Of a stretch of 64,000 bases of DNA, positions 21,241 through 34,010 are shown one piece after another. Position numbers and translations under genes: made by a program. Source of the stretch: Dastarcus helophoroides. Its lineage: Eukaryota > Arthropoda > Insecta > Coleoptera > Bothrideridae. The number at the start of each line of letters is the position of its first letter. The stretch's first letter is position 1. The DNA lies in NCBI GenBank assembly GCA_028583605.1, contig CM053326.1:30425431-30489430 (forward strand), given 5' to 3'. The notes under the pieces were generated by a model. The model was not told the origin of the DNA. It searched no databases and saw only the letters and a list, made by a program, of their open reading frames with translations.

Positions 21241-24200
21241 CAGTGGCGGCTCGTAGCCAAAACTAATGAAGGTGGTGCTTAGCGTTTTTAAATTTAAAAG
21301 TTTTATATATCTTTGAAACCTTGACAATGAAAACTTTTGATAATGTCGTGTTTTTTTGAAAGGTTGGATTTTTTTCCAAATTTCGACTATATTGCAAAAT
21401 TTAGATTTTGTTCTTGTAATCTCGACCTTATTTTATTTTTAAATATTGACTTTTCTGATAAAGTGTGAATACTCTTTAAAAATGTCCGTATTTTCCTAAA
21501 TATTTAGACTTTTGGGTGTTCTATTTTTTTTGTAATTTTTTTTGAAAATTAATTATTATATTTTTTTAAATTTTTACCATTTGAAAATTCTTACTTTTTC
21601 TGAAAATGTAAATTTTTTCAAAACTGGACTTTTGACTTTTTAAATTTTCAACTTTTTTCTAAATTTCATTTTTGTTTATAATTTTTGTCTGAAAAATTAT
21701 AATTTTCTTATTGAAAATTATGATTCTTCATAATCTCGACTGGTTTTTATTTAAATGTCAACTATTTTTCAAAATTTCGACTTTTTTTGCAAAGTTTCGA
21801 TTATTTTTTGATTTTTTTGTTGAAAATTTCGCTACTTCTTAATTTTTGGAATTCTTCCAAAATTTTGATTTTTTTAAAATAATTGTTTGAAATTTTATAA
21901 AATGTTTGACATTTTTTCAAAATTTTAATTTTTTTGACCCAAAAATTCAACTTCTTAAAAAAATGCTCCATTTCGATTCAAAATTTTAACTACCAAAAAT
22001 TTAAACTTTTTCCAAAATTTTAACTTCTTAATATTTCTATTTTTGAAAACCTCGATCTATCTGATAATCTTCACTTATTTTCAATATTCCAGTTTCGAAA
22101 ATTTTGGTTTATATTGAAAACTTGAGTGCAAATTTCCCAACTATTCAAAACTTAAACTTTTTTCACATTTCGAATTATTTCGTAAATTCGATAAAAATTC
22201 TCAAATCTTTTGCAAATTTTGAGATTTTTTTTATTTGGACTATAAAATTTCGACCTTTTCTTCTTGAAAATTTCTTCTTATGCAAAATTTTGACTTCTTT
22301 TGGAAATTTGAAAGATTTTAAAAATTTTTGCCTTGTCAACAAATTTCGACTTTCTTTATTGAAAATGTTAACCTTTTCTTCAATCTTCATTTTTTTTAAA
22401 TATTCGACTTTTTATTTTAATTCCCACTTTGGTAAAAATTCCGGCCTTTTTCAAATGTTCGAATTTTTCAAAATTTTGGTCATTTTCAAAATTTAAAATT
22501 TTTGGAAAACTTAAAAATTTTGACAACATTTTTATTTCAACTGTTCTCAAAATTTTGACACTTTTTCAAACTGTCGATCCTTTATTTGAAAATTATGATT
22601 TTTTTTTAAGTTTGACATTTCTTAAAACTTTGCATTGAAATGTTCGTCTAATATTTCGTAAAATTTCGACTCCATTTCAAAACTTCGTTTTTTGACTTTT
22701 TTTTTGAAAAGTTTAAACTTTTTTAAAAATGGTATTTAAACATTTTGTTAAACATTTCCAAATAAATCTTCGACTTAAAAGAAAAGATTCTTTTTAAACT
22801 TAAACTATTGAAAATTTCGACTTTTTTCAAAATTTTACCTTTTCAAAATTTCAACTTTTTTGATAATTACTAATTTTTCGATAATTTTGAGTTTCTCTCA
22901 ATGATTAAAAAAATCAGCTTCTTTGAAAATTTAATTAAAATCTCTGCAATTTATTTTAAATGTCGATATTATTGCAAAAATTTGAAATTTTTTTTCGAAA
23001 TCCATATTCTCTTTTAATTTTTTTAAAATTTCCATTTTTTAAAAAAAATTCAACTTTTCTGATAACTTTAGCTTCATTTTTGAAAAGTGATAATGTTTTA
23101 CTTTTTAAATTTAGATTTTTTGAGAAAAATTTTAAAATGACACTAGAATTTAAAAAATTAATATTTAAAATTTCTATTTTTAAAATTGTGTAAAGTTTTG
23201 AAACAAATTTTCAAAAAAAACTTGCATTTTATGTACAAATAAATTGCCAAAATTTGAATTTTAATCACAAAAAATTGGCTTCAAACTGGAATATTTAATT
23301 TTTGAAATTTCTCTGGAACTTAAAATTACTAAAAAAAAATTAAATTAGAGCAGTAAATTGTTAATGAATACTTTTCAACATTTTGATTCATTGTAATTTC
23401 GAAATTTTGAGACTCTTCTAAAAATGTTGACTTTTTTTCTCAAATATTTTAATAATTTTCACTTTAAAAGTCGAAATTATACACAATTAATTTATTTCAA
23501 AAAAAATTGTTTTTCTTTAATTCCGAAAGTATTATTTTTTTTTAATGTGTACAAATAAGAACTTTCAACTTTTTCTAGAAAAATGATTTGCTTTCTCTTG
23601 AAATTTTGAGTTTAATCTTTAAATTTCGATTTTTTTTATCGAAATTTGAATTTTAAATTCGAACTTGAGAATTTTAAGAATAAATTTAACATTTCTAATA
23701 AATTGGAAATTCCGATTCAGAATTGCGTAGAAGTAATTTTTTAGAGAAATATCAAATTGTAAAAAGGGTTAAAATATACAAGGGTCATTTTTCCTTGAAA
23801 TGTCAATATTTTTTCAAAGTTTTCTTATTTTTATGCAGATTTAAAATTTATTTTCCCTAAATTTATATTTAAAATTTTCAGTTTCTTATCAAAATCACAA
23901 AATAAAATGAACTTTAAAATATTAAAATTTCGTTAAATAACTTTTAAATTTTCAAAACAAATTAGAGAGAAATCAAAATTTCTACAAGAAAAAATATTTT
24001 AAAGACAAAATCTCCTGAAAAAGTCAAAATTTCTAAAAAAATTCTCTGTATAAAATGTTTAGAGAAAAACACAAACTTCATAGGATAAAAAGCAAAATTT
24101 CTTAGAGAAAAAATCGAAATTTGAAAACAAAAATCAATATACTTTATTTTTACAAAAAGGTCGAAATTTTTTGTTTTTTCCAAAATATTGAAATTATTAT

Positions 24201-24576
24201 AGAGCTTTCAGGATTTTTCCCAAACATTTTTTATCAAAACTAGAAAAAAAAAAGTTTAAATTGTCTAAAGTGTGGTGAAAAAACTTGACATTTTTAAAGC
24301 AAATTAGAGAAACATAAAGAAAAATCTGGAGAGGTTGGATTTTCTAGAAGAAATTTTAGGAACAATACTTTTAGGAAAAATGGAAATTTCGAAAAAATTC
24401 TTTTTAGAAAATATTTAGGAAAAATGGAAACTTTGCAGAAATAAATCAAAATTTCCTAAAATTTCTCTACAAAAATATTGTGTAATGAAAAGTGTTCAGA
24501 AAATACTGAGAAAAAAACTCGTAAGCGAAATTGGGGGTGCTGCAGTTCCACAGTGCCTATACGCCAGCCGCCACTG
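21241..24576. mobile_element. CAGTGGCGGCT-ended element filled with minisatellite
   Basis: The left terminus CAGTGGCGGCTCGTAGCC and the right terminus CAGTGGCGGCTGGCGTATAG (reverse-complemented) bound 3.3 kb. Termini of this kind are widespread in animal DNA transposons, many classed as hAT. No transposase is present. I could not match 8 bp of flank (CAAAGAAC against AAAATAAT), so the class is provisional. The interior is minisatellite, T-rich to about 23700 and A-rich from about 23940, the same arrangement as in the 16508-19915 element. Confidence 0.65.
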
Positions 24577-26800
24577 AAAATAATATTTTCAATTTCAGGT
24601 CAACTCTGCTAAAGAATTGCTTTCGACAACAGAACTCAAATAACAGACACTGCAGTCCTGTTGCAGAGGGGTCGTTTCTGGAATTATCTTTCTGATTGCG
24701 TCACATACAGCTCAATATAAACCACATAAAATGAAAAATAGGGTCGTTTTGATCAGCAATTGTAATGTTAGGAAATACGACTGAATTTAAAAACATATTT
24801 CATAATGAATTGTGCTGCATAATTACGACGTTATAAAATAAGACCGTTCCAATTGGCAATAAAAGAAAAGCACATTATACTTAGGAAAATTCGCCTATAT
24901 TCTCCTTGCATGCAACTGAAAATTAAATTGTGTACTTTTCGTTTAGCGCGATGAAGCCGGAGGATCTTATCTGCTTCTTAGCTTATGAATAAAAGATTAG
25001 AAATAACGATGATATCGTGCTCTTTTTTTTATATTCCTTTTGGATTATGCCCTCAAAAGTTCTACCTGCGCAATTATATTCCTTTCGAGTGTAGGTAACA
25101 TCCAACTTTTAAGATTTTATTACGAAAATTGTCCTAGAGAGAAAATTACATTTCCAATTCATGAAACCATTTCTCGCCCAGTTATGGTTGATTTTTGGCT
25201 CAATTGTACACCTACCGTCTTAAATAGTATTCAAGTTGTAACGATGCAGGGCGTCCACGATTTCGAAGACCTATTTCGATTGAAACATTCTAAAGTATGG
25301 CTTCTGCTTGATTTTTTTAATATGTTTAAATATTTTGAGTGTAAATATGAAACTAGACAATGAAAGTCGAAATTTGAAGTTTAAAAAAAAATTAAACACT
25401 TATAGGGACTGTCAACAGAAGTGAAATCCTAACACTAGGAAATAATACTGTTTTTTTTTTAAATTTCAAATTAATTATTTTATATCAGTAATAAAACTTC
25501 AGCGCCCGTGCTCTAGTGTTTCTAGAGAATCGGTCAAACTCTCGTCATCAATTAGGCGAATCGCTCTTCAGTTCGGGAAAAAAAACCTTGTGGTACGTTG
25601 AAGTCACCGAGAAAGTGGCTCAGCGCGCCTGAAGAAGTTTTGACTTTAAAAATGTATAATTACATCCTTGACATTTAAAATTTTTGTTTTTGTCTCTAGG
25701 GCTTAATTCGTGGCTTGGGGCAACTTTCACCTTGACCAAACACAAACATTATTTTGCATAGGTTCTAACGAATTTCTAAAGTACATTGGTAAAACGGATA
25801 GTTATGTAACAATCTCCTTTAATGAACATCTTGGAGTGGTACCATATTATATAAACTACATCTTTGGCAGGAGTTTAAAATGAATATAAAACTTCTTTCT
25901 TTTGCGCCAAGTTTAAAATGAAAGTAGTTATAAGCGGCCGCCCTAATATGATTACGCATCACCATCAAACGCGATCTTTCCTTTGGATGTGAGTCCGTGT
26001 TCAGGGAATGGAAGCTTAATATTAATATTAGGCTCGTCGGGTAACATGAGTGGAAAATTCAAATTTCATTAGCGAATTCCACGGGCATGCAACAGAGAAG
26101 CGGCGGCAGCGGCGTCTTGGAGGTCATCCAGGAGCAACCCCGACCGAGTTATTAATTAATCTGCGAACGAAATGATTACCAGTGTAATCGGTTGAGAGGC
26201 TCCGGCTGTATTAATTAGTAGAAGCATCTAATACATTTCTGTCTAATAACACCAACTAAACTTACTTACAAGTGTAGATCAGTATGAGCTTTCATAATTA
26301 ATTTCGTCGAGGATGTTCTGCTCCACTAGCAAATTTTAATAACGTACTTCACCGCGGAGAATTATTACCGAGGTGCATCATTAATTCTATAACGGGGAAA
26401 ATCACGCATGTCGTTATAAATAAGGACAAGTGGCTTATTAAGACGAAAAGCTACCAGCCAACTCAATTTCAGACCTTTACTTTTGGATGAATATTACTTT
26501 CCAAGAGAAGCAAGAAGCTTCTTTAGTTTTTTCACAAGATGGCTCTTGCCTTTTATATCTTCTTTGCACAAAATTGTTATTTAAAGCGATTTTATAATTT
26601 TGAAATTGATTTGGGTGGGAGAGCGTTTTTCTTGGTCTGCCTATTGCTTTTGGTGTTTTTTGCCCAAATTCCTAGTTTGTATATTTAGACTTTTTTAGTA
26701 TTTTAACTAAATTATCAAACTAAATACACCACAAATTGTATAAATGCATAAACGAATAAAAAAGAGAGAAATTTGTGGAGATAATGCCTTCTCATCAGTG
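24577..26800. other. Non-repetitive island with a conserved-element-like core
   Basis: Free of the minisatellite. A 107-codon open frame at 25040-25363 shows no domain I know. From about 25960 to 26480 the base composition is balanced and there are repeated homeodomain-type cores (TTAATTAA, ATTAATTA, TAATTA) and a GC-rich tract near 26100. That is the texture of a developmental enhancer, but conservation cannot be judged from one sequence. Confidence 0.4.
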
Positions 26801-27124
26801 TTACTACTAGACTTTTTGAAAAGTCATGTTTCTCTTTAAATCTCAATTCAATAAAATGTTGATAGCTTAAAAAAATGACGTAGGTTTTTCTCCAAATTTC
26901 GACTTTTTTTCCCCTCTTTAATTAAAATCTCGACGAAGAATTGTTTTATAAAATTATTAAACTTTTTCCAAAATATATCGAATGTGTTCAAATATCATTT
27001 TCGTGATTTTGACTGTATGCTCAAAAAATGTTTATTGAATTTTCGGCTGATTTTCCCAAAATTTCAATTTTTAAAAAACGTTTTTTTTTATTTTGATACT
27101 TTTCGAGTATTACCAAAAATGAGG
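26801..27124. repeat. T-rich minisatellite left of the LINE
   Basis: Same minisatellite as at 29331 onward. The RTE-like element appears to have inserted into one continuous T-rich block. Confidence 0.55.
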
Positions 27125-27130
27125 TAAAAT

Positions 27131-29130
27131 GTGCACCACTCCCAAGGATCAAGACCAAAAGTGATTGAAAAATTAAACTTAGAATCCTTTGAGAATGACG
27201 TATCAAAAAACCTATATCAGCGAAGGCTAAATCAAAAAGTTGACAAGAACACGATTCTGAAAATGACAGTGACAGTGTTGAAACACCATGGGAAAAGATC
27301 CAACGAAAATTAAGGCAACTGCTGAAGAGACCGTAGGAAACGAGAAAAGTAAAGTATGATGGGAAACAAAAGAAACCTTGGTTCCGCGAGGTAACTAAAA
27401 ACCTAGCAAAAAAAGGACAATTCTATCTCCAGTATAGAAGCAAGGTGATAACGTACGACGAATACAAACAGAGTAAACAATGCAATACAAAATATAAAAC
27501 GTGAACACTGGGAGAAATTCTCAACTGACGTGGAGCACAACTCTTATGAAGCACAAAAACAAGTTTGGAATAAGCTGAGGAGTCGAAAAAGACTAGTTAA
27601 CTAATATGTACAAATCGCCAAAATTAAACCGGGAGAATGGGAAGCACATTGTAAAAACCTATACGATAGCACAAACACAGAAAACAATAAAGAACAAAGC
27701 AAATAACACTTAGAGAACGAACAAAGACCAGGGGAAGACACAAAACTTTATAATTACAAAAGAACAAACCAAAAAACATCAAATGGTAGGCAAAATAAAA
27801 AAAGAAAATCACCAGGCTCTGACGAAATAGCACACAAATTGATGAAATATGGGGGAAATCCACTCATGAACGAATTACCAGCTCTTTGCAACAAAATAAT
27901 GGACACTAAAAAGGCACCGACAATCTGAAAAAATAGCATGACAATACCCATTTTCAAAAAAGGAGAGAAATCCCTCCCAAAAATTTACCGTGGCATTACT
28001 CTATTAAGCACCATTTAAAAACTGTTACCAAAATCTTGGTAACGGAGATAACAAAAACAGGAATTCGTGAATTAAGAACAGCAAGGGTTCAGACAAAACA
28101 GATCCACAAACGATGGAACCTTTATACTGCGGCAAATAGCCGAGAAAAATATTGAATACAACAATCCAGCTTTTAGGTGCTTTGTGGATCTGACACAAGC
28201 ATTTGACAGAGTAAGACCCACAGATGTCCTCGCGCTACTAAAATAAAATGGAAATAGACAATAAAATAATAGTTATCCTCAAAGAGCTGAACACGAAGAC
28301 CATAATGACAATGGAAGGTAGGCAATGAAACGACGCAGAAAATACTAGTTGTAGACGGAATAAGACAGGAAGACAGCCTTAGCCAAATTCTTTATAATTT
28401 AATTATGGCAAGGTAATCGGCGAGATACAAACAATCGGTAAAAGATACCGAATGGGTAAGAAAGCTATTAAGGTAGTTTGCTATGCCGACGACATAGCCC
28501 TGATATCAAAGAAAGAAGATGACCTGCAAAGAATGCTATATAAAATGGAACAAGTGTCAAAGAAATGTAACATGATCATATCCGTGTCCGAAACCGAAGC
28601 CTTAACTATCTCTAAGAAACCTAGACACTGCAAACTGGCCATCTGTAACCAAAGTGTAGAACAAGTAATACGTTTAAACACTTGGGAGATAACATTACCA
28701 GGAACAGAAATATCAAAGAGGAAGTAAAAGATCAAGTGACAAAAGCAACCTTAATATCAGGATTTTCACGAGATATTATTTGGAGGAACAAATACATCTC
28801 CATTAACGCTAAAAGTAAAATTTATAAAACATGCGTAAGACCAGTAATGACTTGTGCAGCAGAGACTAGAGCAGAATCGACCCCTACTAAACGCCTTCTA
28901 AGAATAGCCAAAATGGGAACTCTTCGAGGCAATTACGGATCATACACTACAAGACAGGAAACTTAACGATGAAATAAGACAAGCATGCCAAATACAGGAT
29001 GTAGCGAGATGGATACGAAAAAGAAGAAGAGAGTGTAAGGACCACGCCGATAGAATGGCAAACGACAGATTACCTAAGATTGCTAAAATCTGAAAACCAA
29101 ACACTTCCAGATCACCAGGAAGACCCCCAA
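27131..29130 (+). pseudogene. Reverse transcriptase of the RTE-like LINE, broken
   Basis: Recognisable pieces in order: PWFREVTKNLAKKG linker (27380 region), SDEIAHKLMKYGGNPL and IPIFKKGEK.LPKIYRGITLL (27820-28010), QQGFRQNRSTNDGTFILRQI (28080-28140), RT motif A FVDLTQAFDRV (Asp codon near 28187), motif C YADDIALIS (28482 onward), then KIYKTCVRPVMTCAAET and a C-terminal basic segment ending SPGRPPKR (about 29115-29135). Both catalytic Asp regions survive, but many stops and frameshifts break the frame. The C-terminal W-x-H-x2-R-M-type region plus GRP-x-KR is common in RTE-like LINEs. The clade assignment is tentative. Confidence 0.8.
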
Positions 29131-29232
29131 AGCGATAATATGAGAGCTGGACGTCCACATGATAGGAACAAGAGTAACAGACGGAATAACAGAAGCTACA
29201 AAAAGAAAAGGACACACGTCCTAACCTAAAAA

Positions 29233-29325
29233 GAAGAAGAAGAAGAAGAAGAAGAAGAAGAAGACGGCGAATAAGAAGAAGAAGACCAATAAGGAGGAGG
29301 AGAAGAAAAAGAAGAATTAGAAGAA
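29233..29325 (+). repeat. (GAA)n tail microsatellite
   Basis: A purine-only tract of GAA repeats with GAG and GAT variants at the 3' end of the LINE, probably its tail, later expanded. Confidence 0.85.
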
Positions 29326-29330
29326 GATAC

Positions 29331-32300
29331 TTTTCTAAAGTTTTTGATAAATTGCGTTTTTGACTAAAAAATTTTCGGGCGAGTTTTCCGCTCTAATTTC
29401 GGAAGTTTTTTAGAATTTTTTTTATTTTGCTTGAAATATAAAGTTTTCGTTCCAAATTTCAATTTAATAAAATTTTGACTGCTCTAAAAATACTGTTTTG
29501 TAGAAATTTTCTGTTATTTCTTGAAATTTTCACTTCTTTCTCTAAAATCAGACTTTTCCCTGAATAATTTTAAAATTGCCAATTTTTAAAAAAAAATGCT
29601 TTATCAAAATTGCATTCTTTTTTCGTAGTTATATCGATTTTTTCTCGAAAGTATCCCTAAATTTGTTATCAAAATTGGGTTTCTCTTTCAAAACTTCCAA
29701 ATTTTTTGCGAAACGACTTCTTCGTTGAGATTCTTACTCTTCTTTAAACAACATTTAATATGTTGTTAAATGTGTCCTAACATGCCTTTACGCTTCCTAA
29801 TTTCCACTTATGCTCTAAAAAAATGTTTATAGAATTTAGAAGTCTTTTCTCAAAATTGCAATTTAACAATATGGTTTTTTTAGATTTCTTACACTTTTAT
29901 GGACATTTCGAATACTTTTTAAATTTTTTTTATTAAAAAATGTTGGTTCAAGTTTTTTTCCGTATATTTATTCGACATTTTTCTTTAAATTGTATTTTTT
30001 TTTTCTCAGATTTCGAGTTTTCTACCAATTTTTTTATCCAAAATTTTGAACTTTGTCTAAAAAGCCGTTTTAAAAATCTGGGATGTTTAGCAAAATTTCA
30101 AACGTTTTTGCCAAATTTTATTTTCCTGCAAGAAATTTTTGATTTCCTACATAACCTTTTTCTTGAAAATCTGATTTTTTTGCGAAATTCATTTATTACT
30201 TTTCTGTTCAAAAATAAACAAAAATTTTGAGTTTTTTCTTCAAATGTTAACAAATTGAACATTTTTTCAAACTTCTTTTTTATAGAAATCTTTACTTATT
30301 CTTGAAATTTTGATTTTACTTCAAAGAGTTCTTAAGAAACATTTGACTTTTTTCTCCATATATGCCTTATTTTGTCTCCTATTTTTTGAAATTATCGACC
30401 TTTCTCTCAAGAAACCGTTTTTGCTAAAAATTTTTTCTTTTCCTATTCTTTTTGATTATTTTAGCTAAATTTCTATTTTTCTCTTAAAAAGATTTTTTTC
30501 TTAAAAATTTGAGCTTTTATTCCTTTTGCCATTTTTCCCGAAATTTAAATTTTTGCATGTTTAACAAATATTATATGAATCAATTTCGAGTTTTTTTTAA
30601 ATATTTTTGCATAGAAAAAACAAACCTTCATGAAAATATTGTTTTAATATTTTACCTTTACTTTTTAAAACCCCAATTTTTCTCTGAAAAATTTATTTTT
30701 TCTCAAACAGTTTACTTTTTGCTTTCACATTTTTAATCGCAATTTGCGCACAATTAAAATTTAAGAAATGGGGCTATTTCCAGCCAACAAACTTAAAATT
30801 TTCTTAAAAAACACTTTGAAAAGCATTCTAAATTTCGAGATAAAAATCGAAGTTGTCAGAAAGTAGATGAAAGTTTCTTAAATAACTGACAATCTTTAAA
30901 GAGCATAACACAACTAATTCTAAGAAAACAGTTGATTATTATAACAAACTTGGCTTAAGATAAAAGTCGAAATTTCACTAAAATAATTCAAAATTTTTAG
31001 AAAAAAGTGGTAAAGAAAACAATATTTTTGTTAAAAAACTTTAGGAAAATTAAAATTTTTGAAAACAAAGTCTAGATTGTTAAAAAACACGAAAAACAAA
31101 ATTGTTTTAAAGAAAAACTTACATATCCTTCATACATTTCGTGGAGAGAAGAATTTCTAGTCAAAATTTTAAAAAAGTCAAAATTAATTTGAAATAGTTT
31201 TACAATAAAAATTCAAAATTTAGAAAAATTTTATTTTAACGGCTTTTTCCAGAAAAATATCAAAATTTTAAGTAAAACACATTTTTCTCCAAAACATTTG
31301 TTTCTTAATAATTTTGAGGTTTTGATCCAAATTTTGACCTTTTTCATAAAATTTAAACTTTTGCATCTAAAAAATAATGTGTAAATAAATTTCGAGTTTT
31401 TTTTTAATATTGAATTTTCTGCATAGAAACAACCAATTCTCGTGAAAATATTTTTTTATTTTTCTTGTTTGTACTTTTTAAAAACTCGACCTTTTTCTTA
31501 AAAATTTGTTTTTTCTCGAAGAATTTACTTTTTCTTTTGACTTTTTTAATCGCAATTGGTTCACAGTCACAATATAAAGAAAGGAGCACAATTTCCAGAA
31601 AAAAAATACAAAATTTTCATAAAAAAGCTTTGAAATTATAAACTTCGAGGAAAAAAATCGAAGTTGTCAGAAAGTAGACTGAAAGTTTTCTTATACACTG
31701 ACAATCTCTGAAAAGCATAACACAATTAATTCTAAGAAAACAGTTGATTATTATAACAAACTCGTTTTGAGATAAAAGTCGAAGTTTCATTAAAACAATT
31801 CGAAATTTTCAGAAAAAAGTGGTAGAGAAAAGTCAAAATTGTTTAAAAAAAACCTTTAGGGAAAATGAAAATTTAAAAAAAAAGTCCAAATTGTTCAAAA
31901 ACACTAAAAGCAAAATTATTTTGAGGAAAAACTTACATATTTTTAAAACATTTCTTGGGGAGAACTAACATTTTTGGGCCAAAATTTGAAAAAAGTCAAA
32001 AATAATTTGGAATAAAAATTTACAGAAATTTAGATTAGCTATCTTTTTCAGAAAAAAATCAAAACGCTAAGAAAAACCTTAAAATTTTTGTCAAAAATTA
32101 ATTTAAAGTAAAGAAAGAAGGAATAAAAATATTTTGCAGAAAACTAACAAAGAATCAGAATTTCAAGAGGAGACAATTTCCTAAAATAATTATTTTCAAA
32201 AATAATTCCTAAAAAACAATCTCTGTTAAAATAATTGCAAAAATATTACGAGAAGAAAGTGGAAAAAAAAAGAAAGTGACATTTCTGTATACCTAGAAAA

Positions 32301-32570
32301 TATTTTTAAAAAAACGAGACTCTTTTCTTAGAAGTATGGAGTTTTCTTTAAATCTTTTCCGAAATTTGGAGCCTTCCTCTTTCCACTATTTATGAAATAT
32401 CCCCTTTTTTCTAAAAAAAAGTTCAAGATCGTTTTCCTAGAAATCTCTATTTTTCTGAGTTTTCCATTCAAAATTGTAGAGAAAATAAGAATAAAATGTT
32501 CTATAAGATAATATGTTCTGCAAAAATATAAAGAAAAGTTGAAGATTTTCAAAAAATTTACCTTTTTTTA
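29331..32570. repeat. Degenerate minisatellite with T-to-A blocks
   Basis: T-rich from 29331 to about 30740, A-rich to about 31240, T-rich to about 31560, A-rich to about 32330, then mixed. The alternation comes from the internal duplication described separately. No gene seen; open frames here are repeat by-products. Confidence 0.65.
30530..32155 (+). repeat. Tandem duplication of an approximately 812-bp segment
   Basis: Two adjacent copies with an offset of about 811-813 bp. Shared landmarks are AGTTGTCAGAAAGTAGA (30851 and 31662), CAGTTGATTATTATAACAAA, and ACTTACATAT (31118 and 31931). Each copy has a T-rich half followed by an A-rich half. The copies have diverged substantially. Confidence 0.8.
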
Positions 32571-32574
32571 TGGA

Positions 32575-32765
32575 ACGGATGGTCCTTGGTTATCTTCTTA
32601 TCTTCAAACATTGAAATACAAAACTTGTCCCCTGAAACTAAGAAAGATTAGAAAACACAACAAAGATTGCTCTAACACGTTTCGACGGCCAAGCTATCAT
32701 CTTCAGAGAGGTACGATATCTTTCCCATCTCTCGTCATTTGTCTCTGGCTGCTCGTTTTCATCGG
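32575..32765. repeat. Single arm of a palindromic MITE
   Basis: Contains CTTGTCCCCTGAAACTAAG, AGATTGCTCTAACACGTTTC and GGCCAAGCTATCATCTTC, the same order as the left arm of the hairpin at 35108-35360. Only one arm is present, so this is a half copy or a deletion product. Confidence 0.65.
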
Positions 32766-33351
32766 TAAGAATTCGATTTTTTTCTAAAACTTCTTTTAAA
32801 TAAGTATTTGAAGTTTTTTATTAAATTTTAAATTTTTGAAAAACAAACTTTAAATTTTCTAGATTTATAAAAATTTTAACTTTTGTTCAAACATTTTTTG
32901 GATAGAATTTTAGTGCTTTTCCTTAAAATATCAGCTTCTTTCATGAAAATTTGATTTTCTTGATAAAATCTCGAGTTTTATCTAAAATCAGGTTAATTAA
33001 AATTACTCGTTTTTTTTGGAATTTGAACTTTTCTTTTCAAAATTTTAACAGTTCTGTTAAATAATTAAAGAAATTTCGAGAAATTCTCATATTTTTTTCT
33101 TGCCAAAAATCAAAAGGTTAAGGATAAGCCTAGAAGTGTCCATAGATAGTACTTTTAAAAAACAATTCAAAATTTTGCGAAACAAATCGAAATTTGAAAA
33201 AACAACGTGACCACTGTTTTAATGTTTTTCTGCATAAAATGAAACTCACAATTTCTTTAGCAAATTTCACTATTTTAAAAAGTTAAAAATGTCAGTTTTT
33301 TCATAACTTTACTTTTAGAAAATTTCGACATTCCTGTAAAAAAAATGTGCA
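32766..33351. repeat. Mixed minisatellite stretch
   Basis: AT-rich sequence with scattered AATTTCGA-type motifs; no gene or defined element seen. Confidence 0.4.
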
Positions 33352-33778
33352 CATGGTAAGTCTTATTAAATGGACACCCCTTTTATTTTCATTATTCCTT
33401 GTCATTTTAGAATATTTTGAAATGCAGTTATACATAGTGTTATTTGAATTTTTTTAATTTTCTGCAAAAAAAGGTATTTCGGGGTATGCATACAGGGTAA
33501 ATCAATGTCAAGTTTGTTTTTTCTAATAGAACACTCTATATATTTTAACATATTTTGATTTGGCTAGCAGAATCCAAATATGCAAAAATATATAAGGTGT
33601 TCCATAAGAAAAAACAAACGTGACATTGATTCACCCTGAAGACATACACCAAAATACATTTTTTATAGATAAAATAAAAAATACAGAAAAAACTTTGTAG
33701 GATTGCATTTTCAAATCTTCAAAATAGTCGACAATAACAAAAATAAAGGGGGGGGCCCATTTAATAAGACTAACCCTG
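33352..33778. mobile_element. Long-palindrome MITE (mariner-like ends)
   Basis: The right end, reverse-complemented, reads CAGGGTTAGTCTTATTAAA after TA, and the left end reads CATGGTAAGTCTTATTAAA. Arms of about 140 bp each are inverted copies along their whole length (for example a GAAATGCAGTTATAC region against AAAATGCAATCCTAC). A second inverted-repeat element occupies the centre. TA flanks and CAGGGT ends fit a Tc1/mariner-derived MITE. Confidence 0.8.
33493..33638. mobile_element. Inner MITE nested at the hairpin centre
   Basis: Ends CAGGGTAAATCAATGTCAAG and, inverted, CAGGGTGAATCAATGTCACG, followed on both sides by GTTTGTTTTTTCT. It is 146 bp, with TA at the left and AA at the right, and lies exactly at the tip of the larger palindrome. 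Confidence 0.8.
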
Positions 33779-34010
33779 TACAGATGTCCGCAAATTTCAG
33801 CAACAACTCCTAACAAGAAATTTAGGACCATATGTTTATTATTCTTTTTTCTCAAATTTTCAAAGAAATCTCAAGTTATTTGTGACAACAAATTTTTAAA
33901 ATTTTGAATTTTTTTTTAATTTACGTATTTTTGAAAATTTGAATTTTCGCTAATAGAATTTTGTATAAAAATTTCTAGTTTTTTCAAGAGGTTGGCGAAA
34001 TTACTCAATA
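33779..34010. repeat. Minisatellite remnant
   Basis: AT-rich minisatellite-like sequence closing the block; nothing else seen. Confidence 0.4.

Larger units (their letters stand above)
27125..29330 (+). mobile_element. RTE-like non-LTR retrotransposon, 5'-truncated
   Basis: The body encodes a decayed reverse transcriptase and C-terminal region (see the pseudogene entry) and ends in a long AAG-rich tail (29233-29325). Short-motif tandem tails are typical of RTE and related LINEs. The N-terminal endonuclease is absent, so it is 5'-truncated. Minisatellite of the same polarity on both sides shows that it inserted into a pre-existing block. No target duplication was identified. Confidence 0.75.

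Noticed and set aside
25040..25363. 107-codon plus frame
   Set aside because: No recognisable family and no supporting signals; could be chance in AT-rich DNA.
26790..26810. CTGATGAG on the minus strand as another hammerhead
   Set aside because: No GAAA at a suitable distance and no stem II or stem I pairing.
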